The notes: generated by a model from the letters alone, not told the origin. Counted from the stretch's first letter, positions 40,981-50,296 are shown. The stretch: 64,000 bases of DNA from Lentzea sp. NEAU-D7 (GCF_026242055.1 NZ_JAPJDL010000002.1:620001-684000), one strand, 5' to 3'. Numbers and translations: made by a program.

Positions 40981-41445
40981 ATGCCCCTCTTCGCGCTGCT
41001 GCTGCTCGGGATGTTCGCCGAGATCGCGGTCATGGTCGCCGTCGGCAACGCCATCGGCGGGCTCTGGATGATCGCGTTGCTCCTGCTCGGCACCCTCGTC
41101 GGGCTGTCGCTGGTGCGCCGTCAGGGCGCGCAGACGATGGCCGCGTTCTCCGAGTCGGTGTTCAAGCGCCAGCAGCCGCACCAGGAGATGGCGGACGGCG
41201 TGCTGATCGCGGCCGCCGGCGCGTTGATCATGGTTCCCGGCTTCATCAGCGACGTCGCCGCGTTGTTCCTGCTCTTCCCGCCCACGCGCAAGCTCGTGAG
41301 CCGGCGGATCGCGCGCAAGGCGGAGGCGGCGTCGCTCAAGTTCGAGCACGAACGCCGCTTCGGCGCCGGTCAGGTCATCGAGGGCGAGGTGATCGACGTC
41401 GACACCGACCCGGTCGTCATCACGGAGCGGCGCGAGATCCGGTGA
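40981..41445 (+). CDS. FxsA family membrane protein
   Basis: 154 residues. Three to four hydrophobic segments with the FxsA pattern (FAEIAVMVAVGNAIGGLW, then GVLIAAAGALIMVPGFISDVAALFLLFPPTRK). The cytoplasmic C-terminal tail is acidic. FxsA was named for suppressing F-plasmid exclusion of phage T7 when overproduced; its normal role is unknown. The GNAT gene overlaps its stop as GTGA. Confidence 0.87.
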   Translation: MPLFALLLLGMFAEIAVMVAVGNAIGGLWMIALLLLGTLVGLSLVRRQGAQTMAAFSESVFKRQQPHQEMADGVLIAAAGALIMVPGFISDVAALFLLFPPTRKLVSRRIARKAEAASLKFEHERRFGAGQVIEGEVIDVDTDPVVITERREIR

Positions 41446-42002
41446 TCCGCGCGTACCGGCCCGCCGACCTGGACGCGCTGTACGACATCTGCCTCGACAC
41501 CGGCAACGGTGGCCTCGGCGCGCGTCACCTGTTCGACGATCCACGCCTGATGGGCCACGCCTACGTCGGCCCGTACGCGGCGTTCGAACCCGACCTGGTG
41601 GTCGTGGCGGAGGACGACGAGGGGATCTGCGGCTACGCGCTCGCGGCGTCGGACACGGAGGCCTTCGAGGACCGCTGCGACCGGGACTGGTGGCCTGACC
41701 TGCGCGTCCGCTACCCGCTGACCCCCAACGCGAACCGGATCGTGCAGCAGATCCACCACCCTGCCCGCGCCGATCTGCTGGTCGCGAGCGACTACCCGGC
41801 GCACATGCACGCGAACCTGCTGCCCCGCGCGCAGGGCAAGGGATTCGGTGGCGCGCTCGTCCGCAGCGTGCTCGAACGCCTGGAGAAGGGCGTTCATGTG
41901 CACGTGCGGCACCACAACACACACGCGGTCGGCTTCTGGGAGCACCTGGGCTTTCGCGTGATCGACTCCGCGGAGAAGCTCGTCCTGGGACTGAGGCTCT
42001 AG
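41442..42002 (+). CDS. GNAT family N-acetyltransferase
   Basis: 186 residues from GTG 41442 overlapping the fxsA-like stop. The GNAT fold is seen in IRAYRPADLDALYDICLDTG, the acetyl-CoA loop RAQGKGFGGALVRSVLERL (about 122-140) and the C-terminal FWEHLGFRVIDSAEKL. The 45-residue insertion before the CoA motif is typical of a group annotated as OGA-like C-terminal acetyltransferases. Substrate unknown. Its stop overlaps that of the convergent SsgA-like gene. Confidence 0.83.
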   Translation: MIRAYRPADLDALYDICLDTGNGGLGARHLFDDPRLMGHAYVGPYAAFEPDLVVVAEDDEGICGYALAASDTEAFEDRCDRDWWPDLRVRYPLTPNANRIVQQIHHPARADLLVASDYPAHMHANLLPRAQGKGFGGALVRSVLERLEKGVHVHVRHHNTHAVGFWEHLGFRVIDSAEKLVLGLRL

Positions 42003-42394
42003 CCCAGGAGGTCCTTCACCAGCAGGTCGAAGTCGACGACCTCGCGCCCGGCCGGGACCGCCGCGTAGGTCGAGTCGAGGAACCGCTGCAGCTCGGCCGC
42101 GGACAGGTGGAACACCGCGTGCGAGTCCTCGGTCAGCAGCTCGAGCACGAGCACGTCGCCGTCGCCCGGCCGCAGCCGCACGTCCCCGAGCCCGGCCGGC
42201 GACAGCAGCCCGTCCGCGAGCAGCTCGCGGCCGACGAGCCAGGTCGACTCCTGGTCCCGAGCCTGAAAACGCAAGGTCACGGCGTGCGGATCGTCCGATC
42301 GGTACTGGAAGTCGACGTTCATCGGCTCCACCGAGCCGTCCGGCCGAATGAACTCAACGACGGTGGCTGTGCCGACCCGGGTCTCGTTGAACAT
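41999..42394 (-). CDS. SsgA-like sporulation/cell division regulator (SALP)
   Basis: 131 residues from ATG 42394 with GGAGGAGG upstream. It matches the SsgA family across its length: VEFIRPDGSVEPMNVDFQYRSDDPHAVTLRF, then WLVGRELLADGL and FHLSAAELQRFLDSTYAAVPAG. SALPs occur only in morphologically complex actinomycetes and control septum placement and peptidoglycan remodelling during sporulation. Which SALP this is cannot be told from context. The presence of the family supports a mycelial organism. Confidence 0.86.
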   Translation of the reverse strand: MFNETRVGTATVVEFIRPDGSVEPMNVDFQYRSDDPHAVTLRFQARDQESTWLVGRELLADGLLSPAGLGDVRLRPGDGDVLVLELLTEDSHAVFHLSAAELQRFLDSTYAAVPAGREVVDFDLLVKDLLG

Positions 42395-42495
42395 CGCCGT
42401 TCCTCCTCCGCGGTGAGGGTGCTGCACTCAACACGGGCGCCGTCCGGAGTCGGTTCAAAGCTTCCTGAACTTCTTCATTGGGTACCTGAAGTCCC

Positions 42496-43455
42496 ATGAC
42501 GGTCTATGGCATCCATGCGTCACACGAGCAGATACACCCCGCAGACCTGCTGACCGCCGTGCGCAGGGCTGAGGAGGCAGGGTTCGGCGCGGCGATGAGC
42601 TCAGACCACTTCTCACCCTGGAGCGCACGTCAGGGGCAGTCCGGGTTCGCCTGGTCCTGGCTCGGCGCGGCCCTGCAGGCCACCGAACTGCCGTTCGGCG
42701 TGGTCACGGCTCCGGGGCAGCGCTACCACCCGGCGATCACCGCCCAGGCGATCGGCACGCTGGCCGCGATGAACCCCGGCCGGTTCTGGGCCGCGCTCGG
42801 CACCGGTGAGGCGAGCAACGAGCACATCACCGGTGACGGCTGGCCCCGCAAGGACGTGCGCACCGCGCGGCTGCGCGAGTGCGTCGACGTGATCCGCGCG
42901 CTGCTGTCCGGCGAGGAGGTCAGCCACGACGGCCTGGTCACGGTCGACCGCGCCCGGCTGTGGACGTTGCCCGACGAGGTGCCGCTGCTGATCGGTGCCG
43001 CCGTGAGCCCGCAGACGGCCCGCTGGTGCGCCGAGTGGGCCGACGGGCTGATCACGGTCAACGCTCCGCCGGAGCGGCTCCGCGAGCTCGCGGACGCCTA
43101 CCGGGACGCGGGCGGCAAGGGCAAGCTCCACCTGCAGGTGCACCTGAGCTGGGCCGAGGACGACGACACGGCTCTCGCGATCGCGCACGACCAGTGGCGC
43201 ACCAACATCTTCCGTCCGCCGGTGTGCTGGGACCTGGAACTGGCCGAGCACTTCGACGTGGTCGCCGAACGCGTCACGCCGGCCGAGGTGGCCGAGGTCG
43301 TGAACGTGTCCTCGGACCTGAAGTGGCACGCCGGGCGGCTGGACGAGTACGCGTCGCTGGGGTTCGAGGAGATCTACCTGCACCACGTGGGCCAGGACCT
43401 GATCCCGTTCGTCGACGCGTTCGGCGAGCACGTGTTGCCGGAGGTGACCGCGTGA
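42496..43455 (+). CDS. LLM-class flavin-dependent oxidoreductase (TIGR03885-like)
   Basis: 319 residues. Luciferase-like TIM barrel: YGIHASHEQIHPADLL, SSDHFSPWS, GVVTAPGQRYHPAITAQAIGTLAAMNPGRFWAALGTGEA (in consecutive blocks) and VPLLIGAAVSPQTARWCAEW. The GTGEA-x-NEH loop resembles F420 or FMN-dependent members. The GH13 gene follows with a GTGA overlap, a recurrent pairing for this subfamily in actinobacteria. The reaction is unknown. Confidence 0.82.
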   Translation: MTVYGIHASHEQIHPADLLTAVRRAEEAGFGAAMSSDHFSPWSARQGQSGFAWSWLGAALQATELPFGVVTAPGQRYHPAITAQAIGTLAAMNPGRFWAALGTGEASNEHITGDGWPRKDVRTARLRECVDVIRALLSGEEVSHDGLVTVDRARLWTLPDEVPLLIGAAVSPQTARWCAEWADGLITVNAPPERLRELADAYRDAGGKGKLHLQVHLSWAEDDDTALAIAHDQWRTNIFRPPVCWDLELAEHFDVVAERVTPAEVAEVVNVSSDLKWHAGRLDEYASLGFEEIYLHHVGQDLIPFVDAFGEHVLPEVTA

Positions 43456-44960
43456 TCCGCACGTCCGACGTCTGGTGGAAGAACGCCGTTCTGTACTGCC
43501 TGGACGTGGAGACGTTCTCCAGTGAAGGCTTCCGCGGCGCTACCGAACGCATCGACCACCTCCACGCCTTGGGCGTCACGTGTGTGTGGTTGATGCCGTT
43601 CTACCCGACCGCCGAACGCGATGACGGCTACGACATCACCGACTTCTACTCCGTTGACCCACGCCTGGGCTCCCTGGGTGACTTCGTGGAGTTCGTGCGC
43701 GCCGCAAGAGACCGGGGCATGCGCGTGATCGCCGACCTCGTGGTCAACCACACCTCCGACCAGCACCCGTGGTTCCACGACCCGGAGAAGCGCGACTGGT
43801 ACGTGTGGGCGGACGAGCCCCAGAGCGACGGACCGCAGGGGATCACGTTCCCCGACAAGGAGAACTCGCTTTGGGAGTACTCCGAGGAGGTGGGCAAGTA
43901 CTACCTGCACCGCTTCTACAAGCACCAGCCCGACCTCAACGTGTCCAACCCGCAGGTGCGGGACGAGATCGCCCGCATCATGGGCTTCTGGATGGAACTG
44001 GGGCTGAGCGGGTTCCGCGTGGACGCGGTTCCGTTCCTGTTGGAGCACAACGACCCCGCGGACGCCGTTTCGCTGCCCGACCCGCACGACTACCTGACGG
44101 ACCTGAGGGCGTTCCTCAACCGCCGCAACGGTGAGGGCGTGCTGCTGGGCGAGGTGAACCTGCCGTACAAGGACACGATGGCCTTCTACGGTCAGGGCGT
44201 CGGCGACGAGCTGACCATGTGCTTCGACTTCGTCGGGATGCAGGCGATGTACCTGTCGCTGGCGCGCCGATCGAGCGGGCCGCTGGTCAAGGCGCTGCAG
44301 GAACGCCCGGAGCCGCCGCGGGACGGGCACTGGGCGACGTTCGTGCGCAACCACGACGAGCTGACCCTGGACAAGCTGCCCACCGACGAACGCCAGGAGG
44401 TCTTCGACGCGTTCGGCCCGGAGAAGTCCATGCAGCTCTACGGACGAGGTCTGCGCCGGAGGCTGCCCGGAATGCTCGACGGCGACCAGCGCCGCATCCG
44501 GATGGTCTACAGCCTGCTCTTCACGCTGCCGGGCACGCCGGTGCTGTTCTACGGCGAGGAGATCGGGCTGGAGGAGGACCTGTCGCTGGAGGGCAGGATG
44601 GCGGTGCGCGTCCCGATGGACTGGGACGCCGCCGGCGAGCAGCGCCACGACCCGGAGTCGTTGCTGGTCTGGATGCGGCTCATGATCGCGCGGTACCGGG
44701 AGTGCCCGGAGCTCGCGTGGGGCACGTTCCAGGTGCTCGACACCGGAGAGCCGCGCGTGTTCGCTCACCGCGCCGACTGCGACGGCGGCTCCGTGATCGC
44801 CGTGCACAACCTCTCGGATCAGGAGATCACCGTGCGGGTCCCGGCCGAAGGCGTGCTCGCGGACCTGCTGACGGGCGGCCGGGTGAAGCCGGCGAAGATC
44901 GGCGCCAAGGTCGACCTCGCGCCGTACGACTGCCGGTGGTATCGCCTGATGCGTGAGTGA
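43452..44960 (+). CDS. GH13 alpha-amylase-family enzyme, trehalose-synthase-like
   Basis: 502 residues from GTG 43452. GH13 conserved regions: VIADLVVNHTSD (I), GFRVDAVPF with the nucleophile Asp (II), LLGEVNLP with the acid/base Glu (III) and FVRNHDEL with the transition-state Asp (IV). Closest in style to trehalose synthase and glucosyltransferase-like members (WWKNAVLYCLDVETF). It may remodel maltose/trehalose or glucosylate an acceptor; the paired oxidoreductase gives no further clue. It is immediately upstream of the kdd control region. Confidence 0.83.
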   Translation: MIRTSDVWWKNAVLYCLDVETFSSEGFRGATERIDHLHALGVTCVWLMPFYPTAERDDGYDITDFYSVDPRLGSLGDFVEFVRAARDRGMRVIADLVVNHTSDQHPWFHDPEKRDWYVWADEPQSDGPQGITFPDKENSLWEYSEEVGKYYLHRFYKHQPDLNVSNPQVRDEIARIMGFWMELGLSGFRVDAVPFLLEHNDPADAVSLPDPHDYLTDLRAFLNRRNGEGVLLGEVNLPYKDTMAFYGQGVGDELTMCFDFVGMQAMYLSLARRSSGPLVKALQERPEPPRDGHWATFVRNHDELTLDKLPTDERQEVFDAFGPEKSMQLYGRGLRRRLPGMLDGDQRRIRMVYSLLFTLPGTPVLFYGEEIGLEEDLSLEGRMAVRVPMDWDAAGEQRHDPESLLVWMRLMIARYRECPELAWGTFQVLDTGEPRVFAHRADCDGGSVIAVHNLSDQEITVRVPAEGVLADLLTGGRVKPAKIGAKVDLAPYDCRWYRLMRE

Positions 44961-45030
44961 TACTTGCGCAATCTTGACGCCTCACGTGAAGATATCTTCG
45001 AGACAGCGTCGTCGACCGAAGGATTTTCGC
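44961..45030 (+). promoter_or_regulatory. kdd operon control region with palindrome
   Basis: GAAGATATCTTC at 44988-44999 is a perfect 12-base palindrome centred 37 bases before the kdd start. The AAGATATC core also occurs upstream of kamA. AAGGA at 45019-45023 is the kdd ribosome site. Confidence 0.5.
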
Positions 45031-46041
45031 GTGAGCGCGTACGGACTGCACCGCGTCATCGAGCCCGCCGGTGTTCTGCCGCAGCAGGCCTGGCGGCTCG
45101 ACGCGGAACCCGTGCCCGCTGCCGACGAGGTGATCGTCGCGGTCGAGCGGCTCAACCTGGACGCGGCCTCGTTCCGGCAGCTCAGGGAGCAGCACGGCAG
45201 CGGTGCGGCGGTCCGGCAGGCCGTGCTCGACATCGTCGGCGAGCGCGGCAAGATGCAGAACCCGGTCACCGGCTCGGGCGGCATGCTGCTCGGCACCGTG
45301 CTCGAGGTGGGGCCGGAGTCGCCGCTCGGGCTCAAGGCCGGCGACCGGATCGCGACGCTCGTCAGCCTCACGCTGACGCCGCTGCGCATCAACGACGGCC
45401 TGCAGGACTGGGACGGCGAGGACGAGCAGGTGCCGTGCCGGGGGACCGCGGTGCTGTTCGGGCGCTCGATCGCCGCCGTGCTCCCGGACGACATGCCGAA
45501 CGAGCTCGCGCTGTCCGTGCTGGACGTGTGCGGTGCACCGGCGCTGACCGACCGTGTGGTGCGCAAGCATCCCGGTGGGTCGGTGCTGGTGCTCGGCGGT
45601 GGGGGCAAGTCGGGGTCACTCTCTCTCGCGGCCGCGCGTCAGGCCGGTGCGTCGCGCCTTGTCGCGTTGGTCCCCACGGAACGTGAGGCCGCGCAGGTGC
45701 TCCAGTCCGGCCTCGCGGACGAGGTCGTGATCGCGGACGCGCGCAACCCGGTGGCCGTGGCCGAGGCCGTGGGCAAGCAGGTCGACGTCACGGTCGTGTG
45801 CGTGGACGTGCCGGGGTGCGAACACGGCGCCATCCTCGCGACCGCGGACGGCGGCACCGTGATCTTCTTCTCGATGGCGACCTCGTTCAGCGCCGCCGCC
45901 CTGGGAGCGGAGGGCCTCGCGGCCGACGTCGAGATGCTCGTCGGCAACGGGTACGTGCCCGGTCACGCCCAGTTCGCTCTCGACCTGGTCCGGAGCCAGG
46001 CGGGTGTGCGGGCGTTGTTCGAGCAACGGCAGACTGCGTGA
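45031..46041 (+). CDS. kdd: L-erythro-3,5-diaminohexanoate dehydrogenase
   Basis: 336 residues from GTG 45031 with AAGGA eight bases upstream. A medium-chain-dehydrogenase-like fold: GLHRVIEPAGVLPQQAWRLD at the N-terminus, EVIVAVERLNLDAASFRQL, and a Rossmann site SVLVLGGGGKSGSLSLAAARQAGA (about 190-212). The family oxidatively deaminates 3,5-diaminohexanoate to 5-amino-3-oxohexanoate with NAD(P)+, third step of the aminomutase lysine pathway. First gene of the operon reaching kal; identity is strengthened by kamD, kamE and kal downstream. Confidence 0.87.
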   Translation: MSAYGLHRVIEPAGVLPQQAWRLDAEPVPAADEVIVAVERLNLDAASFRQLREQHGSGAAVRQAVLDIVGERGKMQNPVTGSGGMLLGTVLEVGPESPLGLKAGDRIATLVSLTLTPLRINDGLQDWDGEDEQVPCRGTAVLFGRSIAAVLPDDMPNELALSVLDVCGAPALTDRVVRKHPGGSVLVLGGGGKSGSLSLAAARQAGASRLVALVPTEREAAQVLQSGLADEVVIADARNPVAVAEAVGKQVDVTVVCVDVPGCEHGAILATADGGTVIFFSMATSFSAAALGAEGLAADVEMLVGNGYVPGHAQFALDLVRSQAGVRALFEQRQTA

Positions 46042-46042
46042 C

Positions 46043-47581
46043 GTGAGTACGCAACTTTTGGTCGGCGGCCGCATCTACGCACCGGATGCGACGGCGATGG
46101 CCGTCACGGACGGTGTCGTCGTGTGGATCGGACAGGACTCGGTCGGGCACGCGCTGCACCCGGACGCCGAGGTCGTCGAGCTCGGCGGCGCCTTCGTCGC
46201 GCCCGCGTTCGTCGACGCGCACGTGCACGCCACGTCCGCAGGCCTGCTCCTGACCGGCCTCGACCTGACGAAGACGTCCTCTGTGGACGAACTGCTCGAC
46301 CGGGTGCGCTCCGCCGAGGGCCCCCTGGTGTGGGGTCACGGGTGGGACGAGACGCGCTGGCCGGAGAACCGCCCGCCGACGCGCGCCGAGATCGACGACG
46401 CGGCCCAGGGCAAGACGGTGTACCTGTCGCGCATCGACGTGCACTCGGCTCTGGTCTCCTCGGACCTGATCAGCGACGAGGCCCGCGCGGCCGACGGCTT
46501 CTCCGCCGACGGTCCTCTCTCGCGTGCCGCACACCACCACGTGCGCGGCACGGCGAAAGCCGCCATCACGCCCGAGCAACGCCGAGCCGCACAACTCGCG
46601 TTCCTGAACCACGCCGCTTCTCGCGGCATCGCGTCCGTGCACGAGTGCGCCGGCCCGGACATCTCCGGCGAGGACGACCTGCGCGAGCTCCTCGCGCTCA
46701 CCGAAGGCCCCGAGGTGGTGGCCTACTGGGGCGCGCACGACCTGCCGGGCGTCCCGGTGCGCGGACTCGCCGGCGACCACTTCGTCGACGGCGCCCTCGG
46801 CTCCCGCACGGCCGCGCTGACCGAGCCCTACGCCGACGCCGACACGTCCGGAGCGCTCTACCTCGACGGCCGTCAGATCGCCGACCACCTGGTCAAGTGC
46901 ACCGAGCTGGGACTGCAGGCGGGGTTCCACGTCATCGGCGACGCCGCGATGGCCGCCGTGATCGAGGGCTTCTCCCTCGCGGAGAAGGCTCTCGGCACCC
47001 CCGAGCTCGCCTCGGCCCGCCACCGCCTCGAACACGTCGAGATGGTGTCGGAGGAGCAGGCGGAGAAACTGGCCGGGTGGGGCGTCGTCGCCTCCGTCCA
47101 GCCGCTGTTCGACGCCGAGTGGGGCGGCCCGGCCGGCATGTACGCGCAGCGGCTCGGTGCTGAGCGCGGTGTGGGGCTGAACCCCTTTTCGCGGCTCGCC
47201 GCCGCGGGCGTGGTGCTCGCGTTCGGTTCGGACACCCCGGTGACCGCCATCGACCCGTGGGCCGCCGTGCGCGCGGCGGTGCACCACAAGACCGACGGTC
47301 ACGGCGTCTCGCCGCGTGCCGCTTTCACCGCGCACACGCGTGGTGGCTGGCGCGCGGCGGGCGTGAACGACGGCCTGACCGGCACCCTGCAGCCCGGCGC
47401 GCCCGCGACTTACGCGGTGTGGGAGACCGGTGACCTGGTCGTCGCGGGCAGCGACGCGCGGGTGCAGCGCTGGTCGACCGACCCGCGTTCGGGCGTGCCC
47501 GGACTGCCCGACCTCACCGGCCCGGCGCCGGTCTGCCTGCGAACCGTCCTGAACGGCCGGACGATTTACGAGAGGAAGTGA
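46043..47581 (+). CDS. Amidohydrolase family protein in the kam operon
   Basis: 512 residues from GTG 46043, one base after kdd. A YtcJ-like amidohydrolase: metal-site motif VDAHVHA (about 60), FVDGALGSRTA (about 247), HVIGDAAM (about 302), RLEHVEMVS (about 332) and FGSDTPVTAIDPW (about 395). These enzymes hydrolyse amide bonds in cytoplasmic substrates. It has no place in the classical clostridial lysine pathway. Its location between kdd and kamD suggests it processes an acylated or cyclic intermediate, for example an N-acyl-beta-lysine or a lactam (inference). Confidence 0.82.
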   Translation: MSTQLLVGGRIYAPDATAMAVTDGVVVWIGQDSVGHALHPDAEVVELGGAFVAPAFVDAHVHATSAGLLLTGLDLTKTSSVDELLDRVRSAEGPLVWGHGWDETRWPENRPPTRAEIDDAAQGKTVYLSRIDVHSALVSSDLISDEARAADGFSADGPLSRAAHHHVRGTAKAAITPEQRRAAQLAFLNHAASRGIASVHECAGPDISGEDDLRELLALTEGPEVVAYWGAHDLPGVPVRGLAGDHFVDGALGSRTAALTEPYADADTSGALYLDGRQIADHLVKCTELGLQAGFHVIGDAAMAAVIEGFSLAEKALGTPELASARHRLEHVEMVSEEQAEKLAGWGVVASVQPLFDAEWGGPAGMYAQRLGAERGVGLNPFSRLAAAGVVLAFGSDTPVTAIDPWAAVRAAVHHKTDGHGVSPRAAFTAHTRGGWRAAGVNDGLTGTLQPGAPATYAVWETGDLVVAGSDARVQRWSTDPRSGVPGLPDLTGPAPVCLRTVLNGRTIYERK

Positions 47582-47584
47582 CTC

Positions 47585-49156
47585 ATGGCGTTGCTCGACC
47601 TCGACCCCTCGGTGGTCGCCACCGCGCGCGCACTCGCGGCGCGGGCGGCCGAACCGGTGGTGTCCCTCGCGAAGGCGCACACCACCGTCGCCGTCGAGCG
47701 CGCCACACTCCGCCTGGCGGGCATCACCGGCGCGGACTCCACGCACCGCGCCGGTGACGTCCCGTGGGTCAACCGCGTGATCGACACGGTCCGCGAGCAG
47801 TGCGGGCTGGAGCACGGTGTGGTGCTGCCGGCGTTCCACGCGCTGCGCGAGCACGACCTCGGCAGTCTCACCGAACTGGCCGAGGCCACCGCGGCGGGCC
47901 AGATCCAGTTCAGGATGCCCGCGGGCAAGGACCTGACGGCGGCGCGCAAGGCCTCGACGTCCGCCGTCGCCAAGGGCCTCAAGTCGGTCGACCGCAACCG
48001 CGCCCAGCGCGACAAGCTGGTCGCCAAGCTCGGCGACCCCGCGCAACGCCCGTGGATCTACCTGATCGTCGCGACCGGCGACATCGACGAGGACGTGGTC
48101 CAGGCACAGAACGCGGCCCGCGCGGGTGCCGACATCATCGCGGTGATCCGCTCGACCGGGCAGTCCCTGCTCGACTACGTCCCCGAAGGCGCCACGCACC
48201 ACGGGTTCGCGGGCACCTACGCCACGCAGGAGAACTTCCGGATCATGCGCGCGGCGCTCGACGACGTGTCGAAGGAGGTCGGCCGGTACGTGCGGCTGAC
48301 CAACTACGCGTCCGGCCTGTGCATGCCCGAGATCGCCGTGCTGGCAGGGCTCCAGCGCCTGGACATGATGCTGAACGACTCGATGTACGGCATCCTGTTC
48401 CGCGACATCAACCCGATCCGCACGTTCGTCGACCAGCGGTTCTCCCGTCAGGTGCACGCGCGCGCCGGCATCATCATCAACACCGGCGAGGACAACTACC
48501 TCACCACCGCGGACGCCGTCGACGCCGCGCACACCGTCACCGTCTCCCAGCTCCTCAACGAGCACTTCGCCCACGAGGCGGGACTGCCCGACCACCTGCT
48601 GGGCCTCGGTCACGCCTTCGAGATCAACCCGAAGGTGCCCGACTCGTTCCGGCTCGAGCTCGCGCACGCGTTGCTGGCCCGCGAGCTCTTCCCGGACGCG
48701 CCGCTGAAGTGGATGCCGCCGACCAAGCACATGACCGGCGACGTCTTCGACGGCTACCTGCTGGACGGGTTCTTCAACCTCGCGGGTGTCCTCACAGGAC
48801 AGTCCATCCTGCTCGTCGGCATGATGACCGAGGCCGTCGTGACGCCGTTCCTGTCGGACCGCGACCTGGCCCTGAAGAACGTCCGGTACGTGCTGAACGC
48901 GGCGGGCAGCCTCGCCGAGGACTTCCGCCCCGCGCCGGACGGTCTCATCGTCAAGCGCGCGCACCAGGTGCTCGGCGAGGCCGTCGACCTGCTGGAGCGC
49001 ATCGTCGACGACGGTCTGCTCAACGCCATCGCGGACGGCACGTTCGGCCTCATGAAGCGCCCGGCGGACAAGGGCAAGGGCGCGGACGGCGTCGTCGAGA
49101 AGGCGCCCGGCTACTTCAACCCCGCGAGCGAGATGCTGGAGGCCCAGGGTGTCTGA
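47585..49156 (+). CDS. kamD: Lysine 5,6-aminomutase alpha subunit
   Basis: 523 residues, ATG three bases after the amidohydrolase stop. Collinear with clostridial KamD: an N-terminal helical region, then the TIM-barrel core with WIYLIVATGDIDEDVVQAQ, GADIIAVIRSTGQSLLDYVPEGA, VRLTNYASGLCMPEIAVL and RQVHARAGIIINTGEDNYLTT (in consecutive parts). With KamE it moves the terminal amino group of beta-lysine to C5, giving 3,5-diaminohexanoate, using adenosylcobalamin and PLP. The stop overlaps kamE by eight bases. Confidence 0.93.
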   Translation: MALLDLDPSVVATARALAARAAEPVVSLAKAHTTVAVERATLRLAGITGADSTHRAGDVPWVNRVIDTVREQCGLEHGVVLPAFHALREHDLGSLTELAEATAAGQIQFRMPAGKDLTAARKASTSAVAKGLKSVDRNRAQRDKLVAKLGDPAQRPWIYLIVATGDIDEDVVQAQNAARAGADIIAVIRSTGQSLLDYVPEGATHHGFAGTYATQENFRIMRAALDDVSKEVGRYVRLTNYASGLCMPEIAVLAGLQRLDMMLNDSMYGILFRDINPIRTFVDQRFSRQVHARAGIIINTGEDNYLTTADAVDAAHTVTVSQLLNEHFAHEAGLPDHLLGLGHAFEINPKVPDSFRLELAHALLARELFPDAPLKWMPPTKHMTGDVFDGYLLDGFFNLAGVLTGQSILLVGMMTEAVVTPFLSDRDLALKNVRYVLNAAGSLAEDFRPAPDGLIVKRAHQVLGEAVDLLERIVDDGLLNAIADGTFGLMKRPADKGKGADGVVEKAPGYFNPASEMLEAQGV

Positions 49157-49901
49157 CGCGAAGAGGTACGTGCGGCCCTACGGCGACACCACGGGCGACG
49201 GCATGATCCAGACGTCGTTCACGCTGCCGATCCCCTTCGGCCCCAAGGCGGACGGCGCGGCGCTGCAGCTCGCGAACAAGATGGGCATGGACCCCGCGAT
49301 GGTGGTCCACTCGAACCCGATCGGTGACGACTTCACGTTCTTCGTCGTCTACGGGTCGGTGAAGCACCTCGTGGACCTCGACGAGGTCAAGGTCGTCGAG
49401 CGCGAGTACCCGCTGCTGACGCCGGCCGAGGTGAACTCGGTGCTCAAGAAGGTGTTGCGGCGCAAGCTGGTCGTGGTCGGCGGGTGCATCGGCACGGACG
49501 CGCACACGGTCGGCATCGACGCGATCCTCAACATCAAGGGCTTCGCGGGCGAGAAGGGCCTGGAGTACTACCGGGAGCTGAAGGTCGTGAACCTCGGCGC
49601 CCAGGTCTCGGTACCGGAACTGGTCCGTTCCGCGCGCGCCGAGAAGGCCGACGCGGTGCTGATCTCCCAGGTCGTGACCCAGCGCGACGCGCACATCCTG
49701 AACACGCAGGAGATGTCGGCGGCGTTCCGCGAGGCGATGGGGGACCGCCGGCCGCTGCTGGTGGCGGGCGGTCCGCGGTTCGACCCGTTGATGGCGGGCG
49801 AACTGGGGGTCGATCGAGTGTTCTCCCGGGGTACCACTCCGGGTGAGGTCGCGAGCTACCTGGTGCACGCGATGCAGGCGAAGAAGGGGGTTGCCGCGTG
49901 A
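49149..49901 (+). CDS. kamE: Lysine 5,6-aminomutase beta subunit
   Basis: 250 residues, GTG start overlapping kamD. An N-terminal dimerisation part (about 1-85) precedes a Rossmann cobalamin domain. The base-off motif is D117-A-H119-T-V-G122; eleven residues on is K130 in LNIKG, the same spacing as cobalt-ligand H133 and PLP-lysine K144 of the clostridial beta subunit, so both cofactors should bind. [12 protein letters not shown] and VAGGPRFDP complete the family pattern. Partner of KamD. Confidence 0.93.
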   Translation: MSDAKRYVRPYGDTTGDGMIQTSFTLPIPFGPKADGAALQLANKMGMDPAMVVHSNPIGDDFTFFVVYGSVKHLVDLDEVKVVEREYPLLTPAEVNSVLKKVLRRKLVVVGGCIGTDAHTVGIDAILNIKGFAGEKGLEYYRELKVVNLGAQVSVPELVRSARAEKADAVLISQVVTQRDAHILNTQEMSAAFREAMGDRRPLLVAGGPRFDPLMAGELGVDRVFSRGTTPGEVASYLVHAMQAKKGVAA

Positions 49902-50296
49902 GCGGGGCTTTGGTCGAAGGTTTCTCGGTGACGCACCGCCGTTACGTCCCGCACTCCCACGCGCACTACGGAGGCAGTCTGGTCGACGGGGCCTACGGGC
50001 TCGGCATGTTCGGCGACGTCGCAACCGAGCTGCTCATCCACACGGACTCCGACGAGGGGCTGTTCGCGGGGTACAGCTCCGTGGAGTTCGTGGCGCCGAT
50101 CCAGGCCGGTGACGTCATCGAGGCGTCCGCGACGCTGGTGCGCATCGGGAAGCGGTCGCGTGAGATCGAGTTCGAGGCGCGCGTGGTGTGCCGTTCGGCG
50201 CCCGAACGCGGTCCGTCGGCGGCCGACCTGCTCGCTGAGCCGATCGTCGTAACGCGGGCCCGCGGCACGGTCGTCGCCCCGAAAGCCGCCGAATAG
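49898..50296 (+). CDS. kal: 3-aminobutyryl-CoA ammonia lyase
   Basis: 132 residues, GTG overlapping the kamE stop as GTGA. A single hot-dog-fold domain: [19 protein letters not shown] at the N-terminus and [21 protein letters not shown] in the middle are the Kal pattern. It removes ammonia from L-3-aminobutyryl-CoA to make crotonyl-CoA, the last dedicated step of the pathway. The cleavage enzyme that makes its substrate (Kce) is not encoded in the window. Confidence 0.87.
   Translation: MSGALVEGFSVTHRRYVPHSHAHYGGSLVDGAYGLGMFGDVATELLIHTDSDEGLFAGYSSVEFVAPIQAGDVIEASATLVRIGKRSREIEFEARVVCRSAPERGPSAADLLAEPIVVTRARGTVVAPKAAE

Noticed and set aside
45887..48964. A 1025-codon open frame on the minus strand
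   Set aside because: It is the antisense shadow of kdd, the amidohydrolase and kamD; GC-rich codon bias keeps the opposite frame open. The protein is rich in Arg, His, Val and Gly with no domain.
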